Below are positions 8,458-18,304 of a stretch of DNA of 64,000 nucleotides, one piece after another. The notes below the pieces were generated by a model. The model did not search any database. It saw only the letters and a list, made by a program, of their open reading frames with translations, and was not told where the DNA came from. Source of the DNA: Cyanobium sp. E1_MAG_00006. GTDB taxonomy: Bacteria > Cyanobacteriota > Cyanobacteriia > PCC-6307 > Cyanobiaceae. Made by a program: the position numbers and the translations under genes. The stretch lies in contig JAIYAQ010000010.1 in assembly GCA_027488975.1 (NCBI GenBank), positions 32,952 to 96,951 of the forward strand, written 5' to 3'. The first letter of the stretch is position 1. The number at the start of each line of letters is the position of its first letter.

Positions 8458-10083
8458 TCAGCCCCGGAACTGAAGGCGGCCGCGCAGGTGCAGCAGCCGT
8501 GGCTGACCAGCTTCGGGCTCCAGGCTGAGGGCTGCCCCATCCACCACTGGAGCCAGCGGCGTGCTGGAGAGGGTGCCAAGCAGCCGCCAGGGCGTCCAGG
8601 TGGCCATCAGGTTCTGGGCAATGCCGGCATCCATCGCCCACTGGAAGGGAGCTGCTGGGGTAGCCAGCGCCTCCAGCTGATCGAGCCGTTCCTGTGGCGG
8701 CTGGCGGCCCTCATGCTGCTCGTTGAGCACCTCGAGGCCCTGGCCCCACCAAGCCCAGTCCCCTTCAGAGGCGCGGGCCCCGGCGAGCTCGGCCTGAAGC
8801 TGATCCGGATTGCCCCTCACCGGGTGCGATTGCAGGCGAGTCCAGGCCTGCAGGGTCTGCCCCTGGCTATCGAGGGGGCTGGCGCTGTAGCCCTTCTGCG
8901 CCAGGCCTTGGTTCACCGTATCCAGCAGGGCCGGCGCGGGCGGTGTGCCCAGCAGCCAGCCCCCCGGCTGGCTGGCCCAGAGCAGCGGGCCATCATCGGC
9001 GGCGGCCACCAGGACCGGCAGCGGACCACCGGCTTGGCTGAGGGTCTGCTGCAGCGGCGGCCCCAGCAGGGCGCGCCAGGGATCGACCTGGTCAGCAGCG
9101 GCAGCCTCCTCCAGCAAGGCAGCAGGCCGGCTGAGCAGCGCCAGCGATCGGGCCGGTTGCCCAAGGGCCTCCAGGAACGGCGCAGCAGATGCGGTAGCCG
9201 ATGGGCCAGGCGAGGAGGGCAGCGGCGTTCTGAGCTGGGCCAGGGCATCCACCTGAAGCGATCGGCCGGCGGGTTGCAGCGCGGCAACCAGCTCCAACAG
9301 CTCCGGCTGATCGTCGTCTGCAGGCAGCGGCAGACCAAGCCAGGGCTGCATCGCCTCCGAGCGGGCGGTGAGCAGGGCCACGCCATGGTCGAGCCGGGCC
9401 ACCGCCTGCTGCAGCGTGGGGCTGGCGGCCTGGTTCAGTTCATCGATCTGGGACACATCCAGGGACTGCTCCAGCACACCCCGCCCGGAGGCGATCAGCA
9501 CGAGATCGTCGTTGATCAGGGCCGTGGCCAGCGGCTGCGGATCCTGACCGAGCAGGGCGCCGCGGCCGCTGATCAGACCCATGCCGCGGTAGCTGCTGAT
9601 CTGCAGGTCGGTGCCCGCCAGGCTGCGGGTCTGCCAGAAGCGCTGCAGGAACTGCCGTGCACCGGCGCTGTCGCGGCTGCGCAGGGCCAGCACCCAGCCC
9701 GGCGGGCCCTGCTCGCCGGGAGGCGTGAGCAGGGCGAGGCTGCTCTGATCCCCGAGCCAGGGGGCCAGCTCACTGGCGTAATCAAGGCCGGCGGCGGCAA
9801 ACGCACCATCGCGCAGGCGCTCCACCGCCGCTGCCGCCTGGCGGCGCTGGCGCGGAGCGGCCACAGCGCGGGCGTAGGCCGAGGGCTGGTCGGGACCCAC
9901 CAGCCAGTGCAGGCTCAACGGCGCCGTGCGGGGCACGAAGCGGGCCGCCAGGGGGAGCTGCAATGGCTGGCTCTGCAGGCCGAGCGGGCCGTGCTGCAGC
10001 AGCAACCACCAGGCGGTGAAGCCGAAGCTGAGCAGGGCCAGGGCCAACGCCAGCACTGCCGCCAGAAAGGGGCGGACCTTCAT
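8458..10083 (-). CDS. DUF3352-family membrane-anchored protein
   Basis: 541 residues from the ATG at 10083 (an ATG eight codons upstream is less likely). One N-terminal membrane anchor at about residues 5-28 (LAAVLALALALLSFGFTAWW) is followed by a large Leu/Ala/Gln-rich extracytoplasmic region with recurrent motifs such as LALLTPPG, DLVLIASGRGVLEQSL and GVALLTARS, as in the cyanobacterial DUF3352 proteins. No enzymatic motif is seen. It precedes the SixA-like gene by 5 bases, so the pair is probably one transcript. The function is unknown. Confidence 0.75.
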   Translation of the reverse strand: MKVRPFLAAVLALALALLSFGFTAWWLLLQHGPLGLQSQPLQLPLAARFVPRTAPLSLHWLVGPDQPSAYARAVAAPRQRRQAAAAVERLRDGAFAAAGLDYASELAPWLGDQSSLALLTPPGEQGPPGWVLALRSRDSAGARQFLQRFWQTRSLAGTDLQISSYRGMGLISGRGALLGQDPQPLATALINDDLVLIASGRGVLEQSLDVSQIDELNQAASPTLQQAVARLDHGVALLTARSEAMQPWLGLPLPADDDQPELLELVAALQPAGRSLQVDALAQLRTPLPSSPGPSATASAAPFLEALGQPARSLALLSRPAALLEEAAAADQVDPWRALLGPPLQQTLSQAGGPLPVLVAAADDGPLLWASQPGGWLLGTPPAPALLDTVNQGLAQKGYSASPLDSQGQTLQAWTRLQSHPVRGNPDQLQAELAGARASEGDWAWWGQGLEVLNEQHEGRQPPQERLDQLEALATPAAPFQWAMDAGIAQNLMATWTPWRLLGTLSSTPLAPVVDGAALSLEPEAGQPRLLHLRGRLQFRG

Positions 10084-10174
10084 GGGGCCGCAGGCAGGAC
10101 TGGCCACATCTTTCTACATGGGCCAGACCTCTGGCACCACCAGCGGGGCCGGCCGTGCCGGATAAGGTGCCGGA

Positions 10175-10519
10175 ATGCCCAGCCCCACCCCTCTGTGCGC
10201 CGGCGATCTCAAGGCCCGGCTTGCTGCCGGCGAGCCGCTGCAGCTTGTGGACGTGCGCGAGCCGATGGAACTGCAGCTGGCCGCCATGGCCGAACCGGTG
10301 ATCCACTTGCCCCTGAGCCGCTCGGAGGAGTGGCTGGAGCAGATCGGCGAGCTGCTTGATCGCGAGCGCGACCTTGTGGTGCTCTGCCATGCCGGCATCC
10401 GCAGCTGGCAGTTCGGCTGCTGGCTGATGGAAGTGCACGGCTATGAGCGGGTGTGGAACCTGCACGGCGGCATCGACGCCTGGAGCCTGGAGGCCGATCC
10501 CTCCGTTCCCCGCTATTGA
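10175..10519 (+). CDS. rhodanese-domain protein
   Basis: 114 residues forming one rhodanese fold. The active-site loop is CHAGIRS with Cys71 as the sulfur-carrying residue, and the supporting motifs are LVDVREPMEL and LHGGIDAW. Single-domain proteins of this kind shuttle persulfide sulfur or act in redox signalling; the natural partner is unknown. Its Cys-loop is intact, so activity is plausible. It is transcribed divergently from the DUF3352 gene and precedes hrcA by about 90 bases. Confidence 0.88.
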   Translation: MPSPTPLCAGDLKARLAAGEPLQLVDVREPMELQLAAMAEPVIHLPLSRSEEWLEQIGELLDRERDLVVLCHAGIRSWQFGCWLMEVHGYERVWNLHGGIDAWSLEADPSVPRY

Positions 10520-10611
10520 TTCGCGGCCCCGCGACTGATCGCAATCCAGGACGACCGGGCTGCCGGCGATGCCGCCTACGATCAGCCCCATCGCTCTACC
10601 GGTGAGCTGCC

Positions 10612-11610
10612 TTGCAACCGCTGCCTCGCCGCCAACAGGAGGTGCTGCAGGCGACAGTGCGGCACTACGTGGACACCACCGAACCGGTGGGCAGCCAGAC
10701 TCTGGTGCGGCGCTTCGGCCTGCAGGCCAGCCCCGCCACGGTGCGCTCAGCGATGGGTGCCCTGGAGCTGCGGGGCTTGCTCACCCAGCCCCACACCTCA
10801 GCCGGACGCATCCCAAGCCCGCTGGGCTACCGGCATTACGTGAACTGCCTGCTGCCGGCACCGGGGGCAACGGCGCAGCAACTGCAGCGCGAACTGATGG
10901 GCCTCAGCCTGCAATGGGCCGCCCTGGACGATCTGCTGCTGCACCTGGCCCGGCGCCTGGCGGATCTCACCGGCCTGCTCAGCCTGATCACCCGGCCGCA
11001 GCAGAGCAGCCCCGGCCTGCAGGCGCTGCGGCTGGTGCCCAGCGGCGATCGCCTGCTGGTGTTCCTCGTGGAGAACACGGCGGTGGCCAGCAGCCTCAAC
11101 CTGCGGCTGCCCCTGGCGGCCGAGGGTGAACTGGCCTCGCTGGAGCGCTGGGCGAGCCGCCAGCTGGAGCGCGGCAACCTCGACTGGAGCAGCCTGCCGC
11201 CGCAGCTGCGCATGAGCGGCGAGCTGCTGCGCCAGGGCCTGAGCAGCCACGCCCAGGCCCGCGCAGGCCAGGGGGACAGCGCCGTGGCCATCGGCCTGGG
11301 GGGTCTGCTGCGCCAGCCGGAATTCCAGCGCAGCGACAGCCTGCGGCCGCTGCTGCAGCTGGTGGAGGAGGAGCCCCATGCCCTGCTGCAGAGCGAGCAG
11401 GCCGAACGGGGCGACCGGCAGGGTGTGTGGATCGGCAGCGAGCATCCCAACCCGGAGCTGCACCATTGCGCCGTGGTGCAGGCGGGCTATCGCACCGGCA
11501 GCGGCGGACAGGGACAGGTGGCCCTGGTGGGGCCGATGCGCATGGCCTACGCCACGGCCCGCGCCGCCGTGCAGGCGGTGGCGGCCAGCCTTGAGCGTCT
11601 GCTCAGCTGA
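10612..11610 (+). CDS. hrcA: heat-inducible transcriptional repressor HrcA
   Basis: 332 residues starting at a TTG. An in-frame TGA lies 9 bases upstream at 10603, so no earlier start is possible. The N-terminal winged helix reads LPRRQQEVLQATVRHYVDTTEPVGSQTL with the recognition segment SPATVRSAMGALE; the C-terminal GAF-like part includes GVWIGSEHPNPEL. HrcA represses groESL/groEL2 by binding CIRCE palindromes, with GroEL as co-factor. No CIRCE element was seen in this window. It converges on trpB with 33 bases between them. Confidence 0.9.
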   Translation: MQPLPRRQQEVLQATVRHYVDTTEPVGSQTLVRRFGLQASPATVRSAMGALELRGLLTQPHTSAGRIPSPLGYRHYVNCLLPAPGATAQQLQRELMGLSLQWAALDDLLLHLARRLADLTGLLSLITRPQQSSPGLQALRLVPSGDRLLVFLVENTAVASSLNLRLPLAAEGELASLERWASRQLERGNLDWSSLPPQLRMSGELLRQGLSSHAQARAGQGDSAVAIGLGGLLRQPEFQRSDSLRPLLQLVEEEPHALLQSEQAERGDRQGVWIGSEHPNPELHHCAVVQAGYRTGSGGQGQVALVGPMRMAYATARAAVQAVAASLERLLS

Positions 11611-11617
11611 GAGCCCA

Positions 11618-11647
11618 GCTGAGGATTCAGTCCTGCTGAGGATTCAG
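11618..11647. repeat. 13-bp tandem direct repeat between hrcA and trpB stops
   Basis: GCTGAGGATTCAG occurs at 11618-11630 and again at 11635-11647. Each copy contains the small inverted pair CTGA/TCAG. The second copy covers the trpB stop codon. It may be a short duplication or a weak bidirectional terminator; there is no T-run. Confidence 0.5.
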
Positions 11648-12915
11648 CCCAGCAGGCCGCCGCCGAGCTTCTCGGCCACGGTGTTCACGTCCTTGTCGCC
11701 GCGGCCGGAGAGGTTGAGCACCACCTCGGTGCCGGGGGCGAGGGTTGGGCAGAGCTTCTCCAGCCAGGCGAAGGCGTGGGCCGTTTCCAGGGCCGGAATG
11801 ATGCCCTCGAGGCGGCAGAGCAGCTGCAGGGCATCGAGCGCTTCGGCATCGGTGACGGCGCCGTACTCAGCCCGGCCGATGGTCTTCAAATAGCTGTGCT
11901 CGGGGCCGACGCCGGGGTAATCCAGGCCGGCACTGATCGAGTGGGCCTCCTGCACCTGGCCTTCGTCGTCCTGCAGCAGCAGGCTCATGGCGCCATGGAG
12001 CACCCCCACACGGCCTTCGGTGATCGTGGCGGCATGGCGGCCGGTGGCCACGCCATCGCCGGCGGCCTCCACGCCGATCAGGCGCACGGCCGTGTCCTGC
12101 ACGAAGGGGTGGAACAGGCCCATGGCGTTGGAGCCACCGCCCACGCAGGCCACCAGCACATCGGGATTGCGGCCGAAGGCCTCATGGCACTGGCGCTTGG
12201 TTTCCTCACCGATCACGGCATGGAAATCGCGCACCAGCATCGGAAAGGGGTGCGGGCCCGCCACCGAACCGAGGATGTAGTGGGTGGTTTCCACGTTGGT
12301 GACCCAGTCGCGGATGGCTTCGCTGGTGGCGTCCTTGAGGGTGGCGGTGCCGGCCGTCACGGGCTGCACCCTGGCCCCCAGCAGGCGCATGCGGAACACG
12401 TTGAGGGCCTGACGGCGCATGTCCTCGGCGCCCATGTACACCACGCAGTCGAGGCCGAAGCGGGCACACACGGTGGCGGTGGCCACGCCGTGCTGGCCGG
12501 CGCCGGTTTCGGCAATGATCCGCTTCTTGCCCATGCGCAGGGCCAGCAGCGCCTGGCCCAGGGCGTTGTTGATCTTGTGGGCGCCGGTGTGGTTGAGGTC
12601 TTCCCGCTTCAGCCAGATGCGCGGGCCACCCTCGGCGCGGCGGTAGTGCTCGCTCAGCCGCTCCGCCTCATAGAGCGGATTGGGGCGCCCCACATAGGTG
12701 CGCAGCAGATGGTTGAGCCGATCGGTGAAAGCCGGATCCTTCCAGGCCTCAGCCGCGGCCTGCTCCAGCTCCGCCAGCGCGGGAATCAGGGTTTCCGGCA
12801 CGTACTGGCCGCCGAACTGGCCATAGCGGCCGAGGGTGTTGGGGCGGGCGTCGAGCTCCAGGTCAGCCGGGTCCACGGCACCGGCGAACGACACAGGGGG
12901 GACGGTGCTGGTCAC
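11644..12915 (-). CDS. trpB: tryptophan synthase beta chain
   Basis: 423 residues when started at the GTG at 12915, just before the conserved [24 protein letters not shown] segment (here [18 protein letters not shown]). The open frame continues another 220 codons upstream but that part is the complement of the SUI1 gene and has no TrpB character. The PLP lysine is in [15 protein letters not shown], the phosphate-binding loop is [10 protein letters not shown], and [14 protein letters not shown] is the conserved C-terminal block. It converts indole and serine to tryptophan as part of the alpha2beta2 synthase. Confidence 0.95.
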   Translation of the reverse strand: MTSTVPPVSFAGAVDPADLELDARPNTLGRYGQFGGQYVPETLIPALAELEQAAAEAWKDPAFTDRLNHLLRTYVGRPNPLYEAERLSEHYRRAEGGPRIWLKREDLNHTGAHKINNALGQALLALRMGKKRIIAETGAGQHGVATATVCARFGLDCVVYMGAEDMRRQALNVFRMRLLGARVQPVTAGTATLKDATSEAIRDWVTNVETTHYILGSVAGPHPFPMLVRDFHAVIGEETKRQCHEAFGRNPDVLVACVGGGSNAMGLFHPFVQDTAVRLIGVEAAGDGVATGRHAATITEGRVGVLHGAMSLLLQDDEGQVQEAHSISAGLDYPGVGPEHSYLKTIGRAEYGAVTDAEALDALQLLCRLEGIIPALETAHAFAWLEKLCPTLAPGTEVVLNLSGRGDKDVNTVAEKLGGGLLG

Positions 12916-12954
12916 CGGCGGCGGAGCAAGATCACTGCAGCGTAAGAAGCGGCC

Positions 12955-13290
12955 ATGGCAAAGGGCGGCTGGCAGGAATTCAGCAGGCCTGAGAGCCTGC
13001 AGCGCAGCAGCGGCCCGGCGGACGCCAATGGCGCCTCTCCCCCTAAAGCCCAGCAGCGGGTGCGGGTGCAACGCACCAAGGCCGGCAAGGGCGGCAAGCT
13101 GGTGACGGCCATCACCGGCCTGGAAGCGCCGGAGGCCGAGCTGAAGACGCTCCTCAAGCAGCTCAAGGCCGCAGCCGGCACCGGCGGCACCCTCAAAGAC
13201 GGCGTGATCGAACTGCAGGGCGACCAGGTGGCCCCGGCCCTGGCGGCCTTGGAGAAGGAGGGCTACCGGCCCAAGCAGGCGGGGGGCTGA
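12955..13290 (+). CDS. SUI1/eIF1-like translation initiation factor
   Basis: 111 residues with the SUI1 fold: [22 protein letters not shown], then a helix with [28 protein letters not shown], the hallmark of the YciH/eIF1 family. Bacterial members bind the 30S subunit and may influence start-codon fidelity, although their role is not firmly established. It is divergent from trpB (39 bases between start codons) and two bases before the ChaN-PDZ gene, suggesting co-transcription. Confidence 0.85.
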   Translation: MAKGGWQEFSRPESLQRSSGPADANGASPPKAQQRVRVQRTKAGKGGKLVTAITGLEAPEAELKTLLKQLKAAAGTGGTLKDGVIELQGDQVAPALAALEKEGYRPKQAGG

Positions 13291-13292
13291 GC

Positions 13293-14528
13293 ATGAATCG
13301 CCAGGCAGCATCCGGATCGACTCCCCTCCACTGGCGTTGCGGAGAGCGTGCGCAACGGCTGATCCAGCTGGTGCTGATCCAGCCACTGCTGCTGAGCGGC
13401 CTCGCCGACGGCCTCGCAGCCCGCCCGGCGGCGGCAGCTCCCGGCTGTGAGGCCGCCCTGGCCGCCGCCCGGCGCCAACCGATCGATCTGCAGGCCAAGG
13501 CGCCCGGGCTCGCGGTGCTGCTGCTGGGCGAGATCCACACCAGCGCCGACGATCACGACTGGCAGCTGCAGACACTGGAGAGCCTCTGGCGCGGGGGACG
13601 CCGCCGGCTCAGCCTCGGCCTGGAGATGATCCCGGCCGCCCGACAACCGGTGCTCGATCGCTTCAATGCCGGCCAGCTCAGTGAAGAGGAGCTGCTCAGG
13701 CAGGTGGACTGGGCGGCGGTGTGGGGCCACGACCCGGATCTGTACGCGCCGCTGCTGCGCTGGGCCCGGCTGCGGGGGGTGCCGCTGCTGGCACTCAATG
13801 CCGAGCCGAAGCTGGTGCGGCGCGTGCGCCAGCAGGGGCTGGCGGCGATCCCAGCGGCCGAGCGGGAGGGCATCGGCAGCTCGGCAGCGGCCAGCCCGGC
13901 CTATCGACAGCGCCTGGAAGCCAGCTGGCGCGGGCACAGGACGCTGGGGCCGCCTGCTGCCGCAACCGCGGCCGATCTTCAGCGCTTCATCGAGAGCCAG
14001 CTGCTGCGCGATCGCGCCATGGCCGAGCAACTCGCCGCTGCCCATCGCCGCGATCCGCAGCGGCTGCAGGTGGGCCTGATCGGCGTGGGGCATCTGCAGG
14101 GGGGCGACGGCGTGCCCCACCAGCTGCAGGATCTGGGTCTGAAGCAACAGCTGAGCCTGACCAGGCCGACCCTGCCCGATGGCTGCACCCTGCCACCCCG
14201 CGGAGCACGGTTGGGGGCCTATCTGGAGAGCGACGACCAGGGTGTCTGGGTTCGGCAGGTGGCGCCGGCCTCTGCTGCCGAGGCCGCCGGCCTTCGCCCC
14301 GGCGATCGGATCCTGGAGCTGAACGGCATGGCGGTGCAGAGTGCGGGTCAGGTGATCCGCGGGGTGCGCCTGCATCCCGATGGACTGCCGCTGCAGCTGA
14401 CCATCGAGCGCAACGGTCGCCGGCGGCGACTGGAGCTGCGCCTGCCCCCCTCCGCCGATCCGCGCCTGGCCGTCAGGGACTATGAACTCAGGAGTGGCAC
14501 CTGGAGCCGCACCGCGAGCAGGCAGTGA
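13293..14528 (+). CDS. ChaN-like (haem-binding uptake) domain fused to a PDZ domain, secreted
   Basis: 411 residues. A hydrophobic segment at about 25-50 ending [11 protein letters not shown] looks like a signal peptide or lipoprotein-like leader with Cys near the cleavage point. Residues about 65-270 match the ChaN/DUF399 family ([65 protein letters not shown]). Residues about 305-395 are a PDZ domain ([28 protein letters not shown]). ChaN of Campylobacter binds two haems; this protein may act in iron or haem handling at the envelope, which is an inference. The PDZ fusion suggests a partner protein or protease. Confidence 0.75.
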   Translation: MNRQAASGSTPLHWRCGERAQRLIQLVLIQPLLLSGLADGLAARPAAAAPGCEAALAAARRQPIDLQAKAPGLAVLLLGEIHTSADDHDWQLQTLESLWRGGRRRLSLGLEMIPAARQPVLDRFNAGQLSEEELLRQVDWAAVWGHDPDLYAPLLRWARLRGVPLLALNAEPKLVRRVRQQGLAAIPAAEREGIGSSAAASPAYRQRLEASWRGHRTLGPPAAATAADLQRFIESQLLRDRAMAEQLAAAHRRDPQRLQVGLIGVGHLQGGDGVPHQLQDLGLKQQLSLTRPTLPDGCTLPPRGARLGAYLESDDQGVWVRQVAPASAAEAAGLRPGDRILELNGMAVQSAGQVIRGVRLHPDGLPLQLTIERNGRRRRLELRLPPSADPRLAVRDYELRSGTWSRTASRQ

Positions 14529-14764
14529 TCGAGGCTGCCATCCGCGTGCAAGACAGGCGATCGCTGCGGACCTGAATCTCGGGCCACTGGAATGCCCGGA
14601 CCACGTCCAAAGGCAGCGGCTGGATCAGGCGACCGTGCTGTCAAACGACAACGATTTAGAGCGCTTCCCAGGTCTGCGCTGGACCAATCCCCTCGCCAGG
14701 CCTTCCGACCGCTCGCACTAGGGCAGCGTTGGATACTGGCTCCATCAGCTTGCAGCAGAGCGCG
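14529..14764. other. intergenic region upstream of cysC
   Basis: 236 bases without a convincing gene. It contains a HIP1 palindrome at 14557-14564 and presumably the cysC promoter. An in-frame TTG at 14729 could extend CysC by 12 residues, but the ATG at 14765 is preferred. Confidence 0.5.
14557..14564. repeat. HIP1 palindrome GCGATCGC (one of several)
   Basis: The highly iterated palindrome HIP1 (GCGATCGC) is a cyanobacterial genome signature. Other copies read in this window are at 11045-11052, 14008-14015, 31107-31114, 32544-32551 and 45092-45099; most lie inside genes. The list is not exhaustive. Confidence 0.8.
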
Positions 14765-15415
14765 ATGACCTCCCCCTCGGCCGTCTACGGCGATCTGACC
14801 ACCCAGGGGGCATCCAGCAACATCGCCTGGCACCACACCTCGGTGGACCGGGCCGCCCGCGCCCAGCAGCGCGGCCACCGCAGCGCCATCCTCTGGTTCA
14901 CCGGCCTGAGCGGCGCCGGCAAGAGCACCCTGGCCAATGCGGTGAACTCGGCCCTGTTCGAGCGGGGCCTCTCCTGTTACGTGCTCGACGGCGACAACGT
15001 GCGCCACGGCCTCTGCAAGGACCTGGGCTTCTCCGACGCCGCCCGCGAGGAGAACATCCGCCGCATCGGCGAGGTGAGCAAGCTGTTCCTTGATGCCGGC
15101 GTGGTGGTGCTCACCGCCTTCGTGTCGCCATTCAAGGCCGACCGCGACAAGGCCCGCGCCCTGGTGGACGCCGGCGACTTCATCGAGATCCACTGCGCCG
15201 CCGACCTGGCGGTCTGCGAGACGCGCGACACCAAGGGCCTCTACGCCAAGGCCCGCGCCGGCGAGATCAAGGAGTTCACCGGCATCTCCAGCCCCTACGA
15301 AGCGCCGGAAGCCCCGGAGCTGAGGGTGGACACCGGCAGCCAGACCCTCGAAGAGAGCGTGGAGCAGGTGCTGGCCTACCTGAGCGCCGAGGGCGTCATT
15401 CCCCAGGCGGGCTGA
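14765..15415 (+). CDS. cysC: adenylylsulfate (APS) kinase
   Basis: 216 residues with the P-loop [14 protein letters not shown] at about 45-58, the conserved [10 protein letters not shown] substrate block, [13 protein letters not shown] and [17 protein letters not shown]. It phosphorylates APS to PAPS in sulfate assimilation or for sulfotransferases. The N-terminus has about 35 residues before the P-loop ([19 protein letters not shown]), typical of CysC. Its last 20 bases overlap the convergent permease gene. Confidence 0.95.
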   Translation: MTSPSAVYGDLTTQGASSNIAWHHTSVDRAARAQQRGHRSAILWFTGLSGAGKSTLANAVNSALFERGLSCYVLDGDNVRHGLCKDLGFSDAAREENIRRIGEVSKLFLDAGVVVLTAFVSPFKADRDKARALVDAGDFIEIHCAADLAVCETRDTKGLYAKARAGEIKEFTGISSPYEAPEAPELRVDTGSQTLEESVEQVLAYLSAEGVIPQAG

Positions 15416-16484
15416 GGGGAGCGGCGGGGCTCAGACCCCGCTGCTGCGCCCAGGCATCCAGAAACGTCTTCAGGCAGCTGGTGACAGGCACCGCCAGCAG
15501 CAGCCCCAGCAGTTCCCCCAGACCCATCAGGCTGCCGATGCGGGCCCCGATCGGCAGGCACACCAGCAGCCAAGCGGGCTGCAGGCCAACGATGCTGCCC
15601 ATCAACCGCGGCTGGATCACCTGATCCACCAGCTGGCCCACCGTGATGGCGGCCGCCAGCACCTCCAGGCCCGTGCGCGGATCCTCCAGCGCCAGCAGCA
15701 GACTCACCAGCACGATCGTGAGCGCACTGGCATAGGGCACCAGGGTGGTGAAGCCGATCGCCACGGCGAACAGCACGCCGTAGGGAATCCCCAGCAGCGT
15801 GAACACCAGGATCTGCAGAACGCTGAGGATCAGGGCCAGCAGCACCTGCCCGGCGAAGTAGCCACGGAAGGTGCGGCCAAGGGTGCCGCGCACCAGCTCG
15901 CGCACGCTGTCGGGTAGCCAGCGGGCCAGGCCCGCCACGATCGAATCGCCGCCCAGCAGCAGGAACACCGCCAGCACCACCACGATCACCGTGTTCACGG
16001 TGAGACCCACCGTGGCTCCGAGCAGGCCCAGGAAGCGCTGGCTGAGCTGGCTGGCCAGCTGGCTGGCGCGGGCCAGCAGGGTGCTGCTCAGGTCGGTGAA
16101 CTGGGTGGGCAGGCCGTGATCGGCGGCCCAGGCCTGGAGGCGATCCAGCCAGATCTCCCCCTCAGCCAGCCAGGCCGGCAGAGAATTCACCAGCTCACCA
16201 AGCTGCTCGATCAGCCGCGGCACCAGCCACAGCACCGCCAGCACCAGCAGGCCGAGGCCGGCACCCACCACCAGCAACACCGCCAGGGGCCGCGGCAGGC
16301 GCCGCTCCTCCATCCAGCGGGTGGGCAGATCAAGCAGAAAGGCGATCAGCGCCGCCCCGAGAAACAACGCCGGGAACGGGGCCAGGGGCAGCAGCAGCTG
16401 ACGCAGCACCCAGAGATTCAGGGTGAACAGCGGCAGCGCCAGGCTCAGACGCAGCCAGAGGGGCAGGACCAGGCGCTCGAGCAT
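15396..16484 (-). CDS. AI-2E/PerM-family membrane permease
   Basis: 362 residues from the ATG at 16484. About eight hydrophobic helices in the PerM arrangement: three N-terminal helices, a soluble loop ([20 protein letters not shown]) and a C-terminal block with [20 protein letters not shown] and [19 protein letters not shown]. This family includes the proposed AI-2 exporter TqsA and Na+/H+ antiporter-like members; the substrate is not predictable here. It follows purE by 10 bases. Confidence 0.85.
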   Translation of the reverse strand: MLERLVLPLWLRLSLALPLFTLNLWVLRQLLLPLAPFPALFLGAALIAFLLDLPTRWMEERRLPRPLAVLLVVGAGLGLLVLAVLWLVPRLIEQLGELVNSLPAWLAEGEIWLDRLQAWAADHGLPTQFTDLSSTLLARASQLASQLSQRFLGLLGATVGLTVNTVIVVVLAVFLLLGGDSIVAGLARWLPDSVRELVRGTLGRTFRGYFAGQVLLALILSVLQILVFTLLGIPYGVLFAVAIGFTTLVPYASALTIVLVSLLLALEDPRTGLEVLAAAITVGQLVDQVIQPRLMGSIVGLQPAWLLVCLPIGARIGSLMGLGELLGLLLAVPVTSCLKTFLDAWAQQRGLSPAAPLSPPGE

Positions 16485-16494
16485 GGGGTGGCGC

Positions 16495-17079
16495 TCACAT
16501 CTGGGCCAGGTAGGCCGCGCTGCCCAGCTCCAGGAGCCGGCCGTCCTTGGCCACCACCTGATCGTGCAGCTCACGCCGGTAGGCGGCAACCCGCTCGGCC
16601 AGGGCGGGATCACTGATGGCCAGGATCTGAGCCGCCAGCAGGCCGGCGTTGGTGCCGTTGCCGATGGCCACCGTGGCCACCGGGATGCCAGCCGGCATCT
16701 GCACGATCGAGTGCAAGGAATCCACTCCGGAGAGGGCGCGGCTCTGCACCGGCACGCCGATCACCGGCAGGGTGGTGAGCGACGCCACCATGCCCGGCAG
16801 ATGGGCGGCGCCACCGGCACCGGCGATCACCACCTTGATGCCCCGGTCTGCCGCTCCCTGCGCAAAGGCCACCATCTCCAGGGGCGTGCGATGGGCGGAG
16901 AGCACCCGCACCTCCGCAGCCACACCGAAGCGCTCGAGCATCGCCACCGCCGGCTGCATGGTGGGCAGATCCGAATCGCTGCCCATCACCACGGCAACCG
17001 GAGCACAGGCAGACGGGCTACTGGACACGGGCGGCACGGTGGACACAGGCGGGACCGAGCGAAGCGGCGAGACTGACAT
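16495..17079 (-). CDS. purE: N5-carboxyaminoimidazole ribonucleotide mutase
   Basis: 194 residues from the ATG at 17079; the longer open frame upstream mirrors nagA. Conserved PurE elements are [29 protein letters not shown] (with the catalytic His) and [14 protein letters not shown]. It isomerises N5-CAIR to CAIR in purine synthesis. The first 27 residues are a Ser/Pro/Val-rich extension with [13 protein letters not shown], a short internal repeat not needed for the fold. Divergent from nagA with 27 bases between starts. Confidence 0.93.
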   Translation of the reverse strand: MSVSPLRSVPPVSTVPPVSSSPSACAPVAVVMGSDSDLPTMQPAVAMLERFGVAAEVRVLSAHRTPLEMVAFAQGAADRGIKVVIAGAGGAAHLPGMVASLTTLPVIGVPVQSRALSGVDSLHSIVQMPAGIPVATVAIGNGTNAGLLAAQILAISDPALAERVAAYRRELHDQVVAKDGRLLELGSAAYLAQM

Positions 17080-17106
17080 TCTCCCGCCGCGGCACACCGC
17101 ACGCCC

Positions 17107-18270
17107 ATGCGCTGGCTCAGCAACGTCCGCCTGCCGGGTAAGGAGGGGTTCTGGCGCCTCGGCCTCGACGCCGAAGCGCGCATCGCCGCCGTGCACCCCC
17201 TGGCGCCCGGCAGTGCTGCCAGCGGCGAGAACTGGCACGGCGATCGCCTCAGCCCAGCGGCGGTGGATCTGCAGATCAACGGCGGCCTCGGCCTGGCCTT
17301 CCCCGAGCTCACCGAGGCCGACCTGCCCACACTGCTGCAGCTGCTCGACACCCTCTGGGCCGACGGGGTGGAAGCGATCAGCCCCACCCTGGTGACCTGC
17401 GCCACGGCCGACCTGCGCCGCGCCCTGGCGGTGCTGCAGCTGGCACGCTTGGAACAGCGCCCGGAGCGCTGCCGGCTGCTGGGGGCCCACCTGGAGGGGC
17501 CATTTCTCGAACCCAGCCGCCGCGGCGCCCACCCGGCCCAGCACCTGGCCTTGCCGAGCCCGGCGGCCCTGCAGGAGCGCATCGCCGGCTTCGAGGACGA
17601 GATTGCCCTGCTGACCCTGGCGCCGGAGCTGCCGGGCGCCCTGGAGCTCACCCGGCAGCTGACGGAGCGGGGCGTGGTGGTGTGCCTGGGCCACAGCGCC
17701 GCCACGAAGGCTCAGGCCGAGGCGGGCTTCGAGGCCGGCGTGCGCATGCTCACCCACACCTTCAATGCCATGGCGGGCCTGCATCACCGCCAGCCGGGGC
17801 CGGTGGCGGCTGCCGCCCTGCGCGGCGACATCGCCCTAGGCCTGATCGCCGACGGCGTGCATGTGGCGCCGGCGATGGCGGTGCTGCTGCAGCGGCTGGC
17901 GCCGCAGCAGCTGATGCTGGTGAGCGATGCCCTCGCCCCCTACGGACTGCCGGATGGCACCTACCGCTGGGACGAGCGTGCCCTGATCGTGGAGGCGGGC
18001 AGCTGCCGCCTGGAGGACGGCACCCTGGCGGGGGTGACTCTGCCGCTTCTGGAGGCGGTGCGCCGCCTGGCCCGCTGGAGCGGCGATGCCGACGGGGCGA
18101 TCGCCGCCGCCACCCTGCACCCCCGGCGGCTGCTGGGGGACCACCGGCCGATCGAGGCGCTGCTGCTGGGACTGCCCCTGGCCGACACCCTGCGCTGGCG
18201 CGGCACGGCGAGCGATCTGCAGGGCCACCGCACCGAATCGACCCGGAAGCGGATCGCGCCATCTGAATAG
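17107..18270 (+). CDS. nagA: N-acetylglucosamine-6-phosphate deacetylase
   Basis: 387 residues of the amidohydrolase superfamily. Seen motifs are [10 protein letters not shown] near residue 53, [19 protein letters not shown] (metal-binding Glu), [39 protein letters not shown] and [15 protein letters not shown] (catalytic Asp). It removes the acetyl group from GlcNAc-6-P in amino-sugar recycling. The His and Asp ligands are all present. Followed 34 bases later by chlM, with which it may share a promoter. Confidence 0.92.
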   Translation: MRWLSNVRLPGKEGFWRLGLDAEARIAAVHPLAPGSAASGENWHGDRLSPAAVDLQINGGLGLAFPELTEADLPTLLQLLDTLWADGVEAISPTLVTCATADLRRALAVLQLARLEQRPERCRLLGAHLEGPFLEPSRRGAHPAQHLALPSPAALQERIAGFEDEIALLTLAPELPGALELTRQLTERGVVVCLGHSAATKAQAEAGFEAGVRMLTHTFNAMAGLHHRQPGPVAAAALRGDIALGLIADGVHVAPAMAVLLQRLAPQQLMLVSDALAPYGLPDGTYRWDERALIVEAGSCRLEDGTLAGVTLPLLEAVRRLARWSGDADGAIAAATLHPRRLLGDHRPIEALLLGLPLADTLRWRGTASDLQGHRTESTRKRIAPSE

Positions 18271-18304
18271 GATCCGCGCCACAGAGCACCCCCAGGCCCC
18301 GCCC

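Noticed and set aside
8488..10359. 623-codon plus-strand frame
   Set aside because: Antisense shadow of the DUF3352 gene, Gln/Arg/Gly-rich without domain likeness, as is common in GC-rich DNA.
12916..13575. 220-codon N-terminal extension of trpB
   Set aside because: It mirrors the SUI1 gene and the start of the ChaN-PDZ gene on the other strand and has no TrpB sequence.
14529..14764. Possible tRNA or small RNA upstream of cysC
   Set aside because: No cloverleaf, anticodon arm or terminator could be formed by eye.
16495..17787. 430-codon version of purE
   Set aside because: The upstream half mirrors nagA on the other strand.
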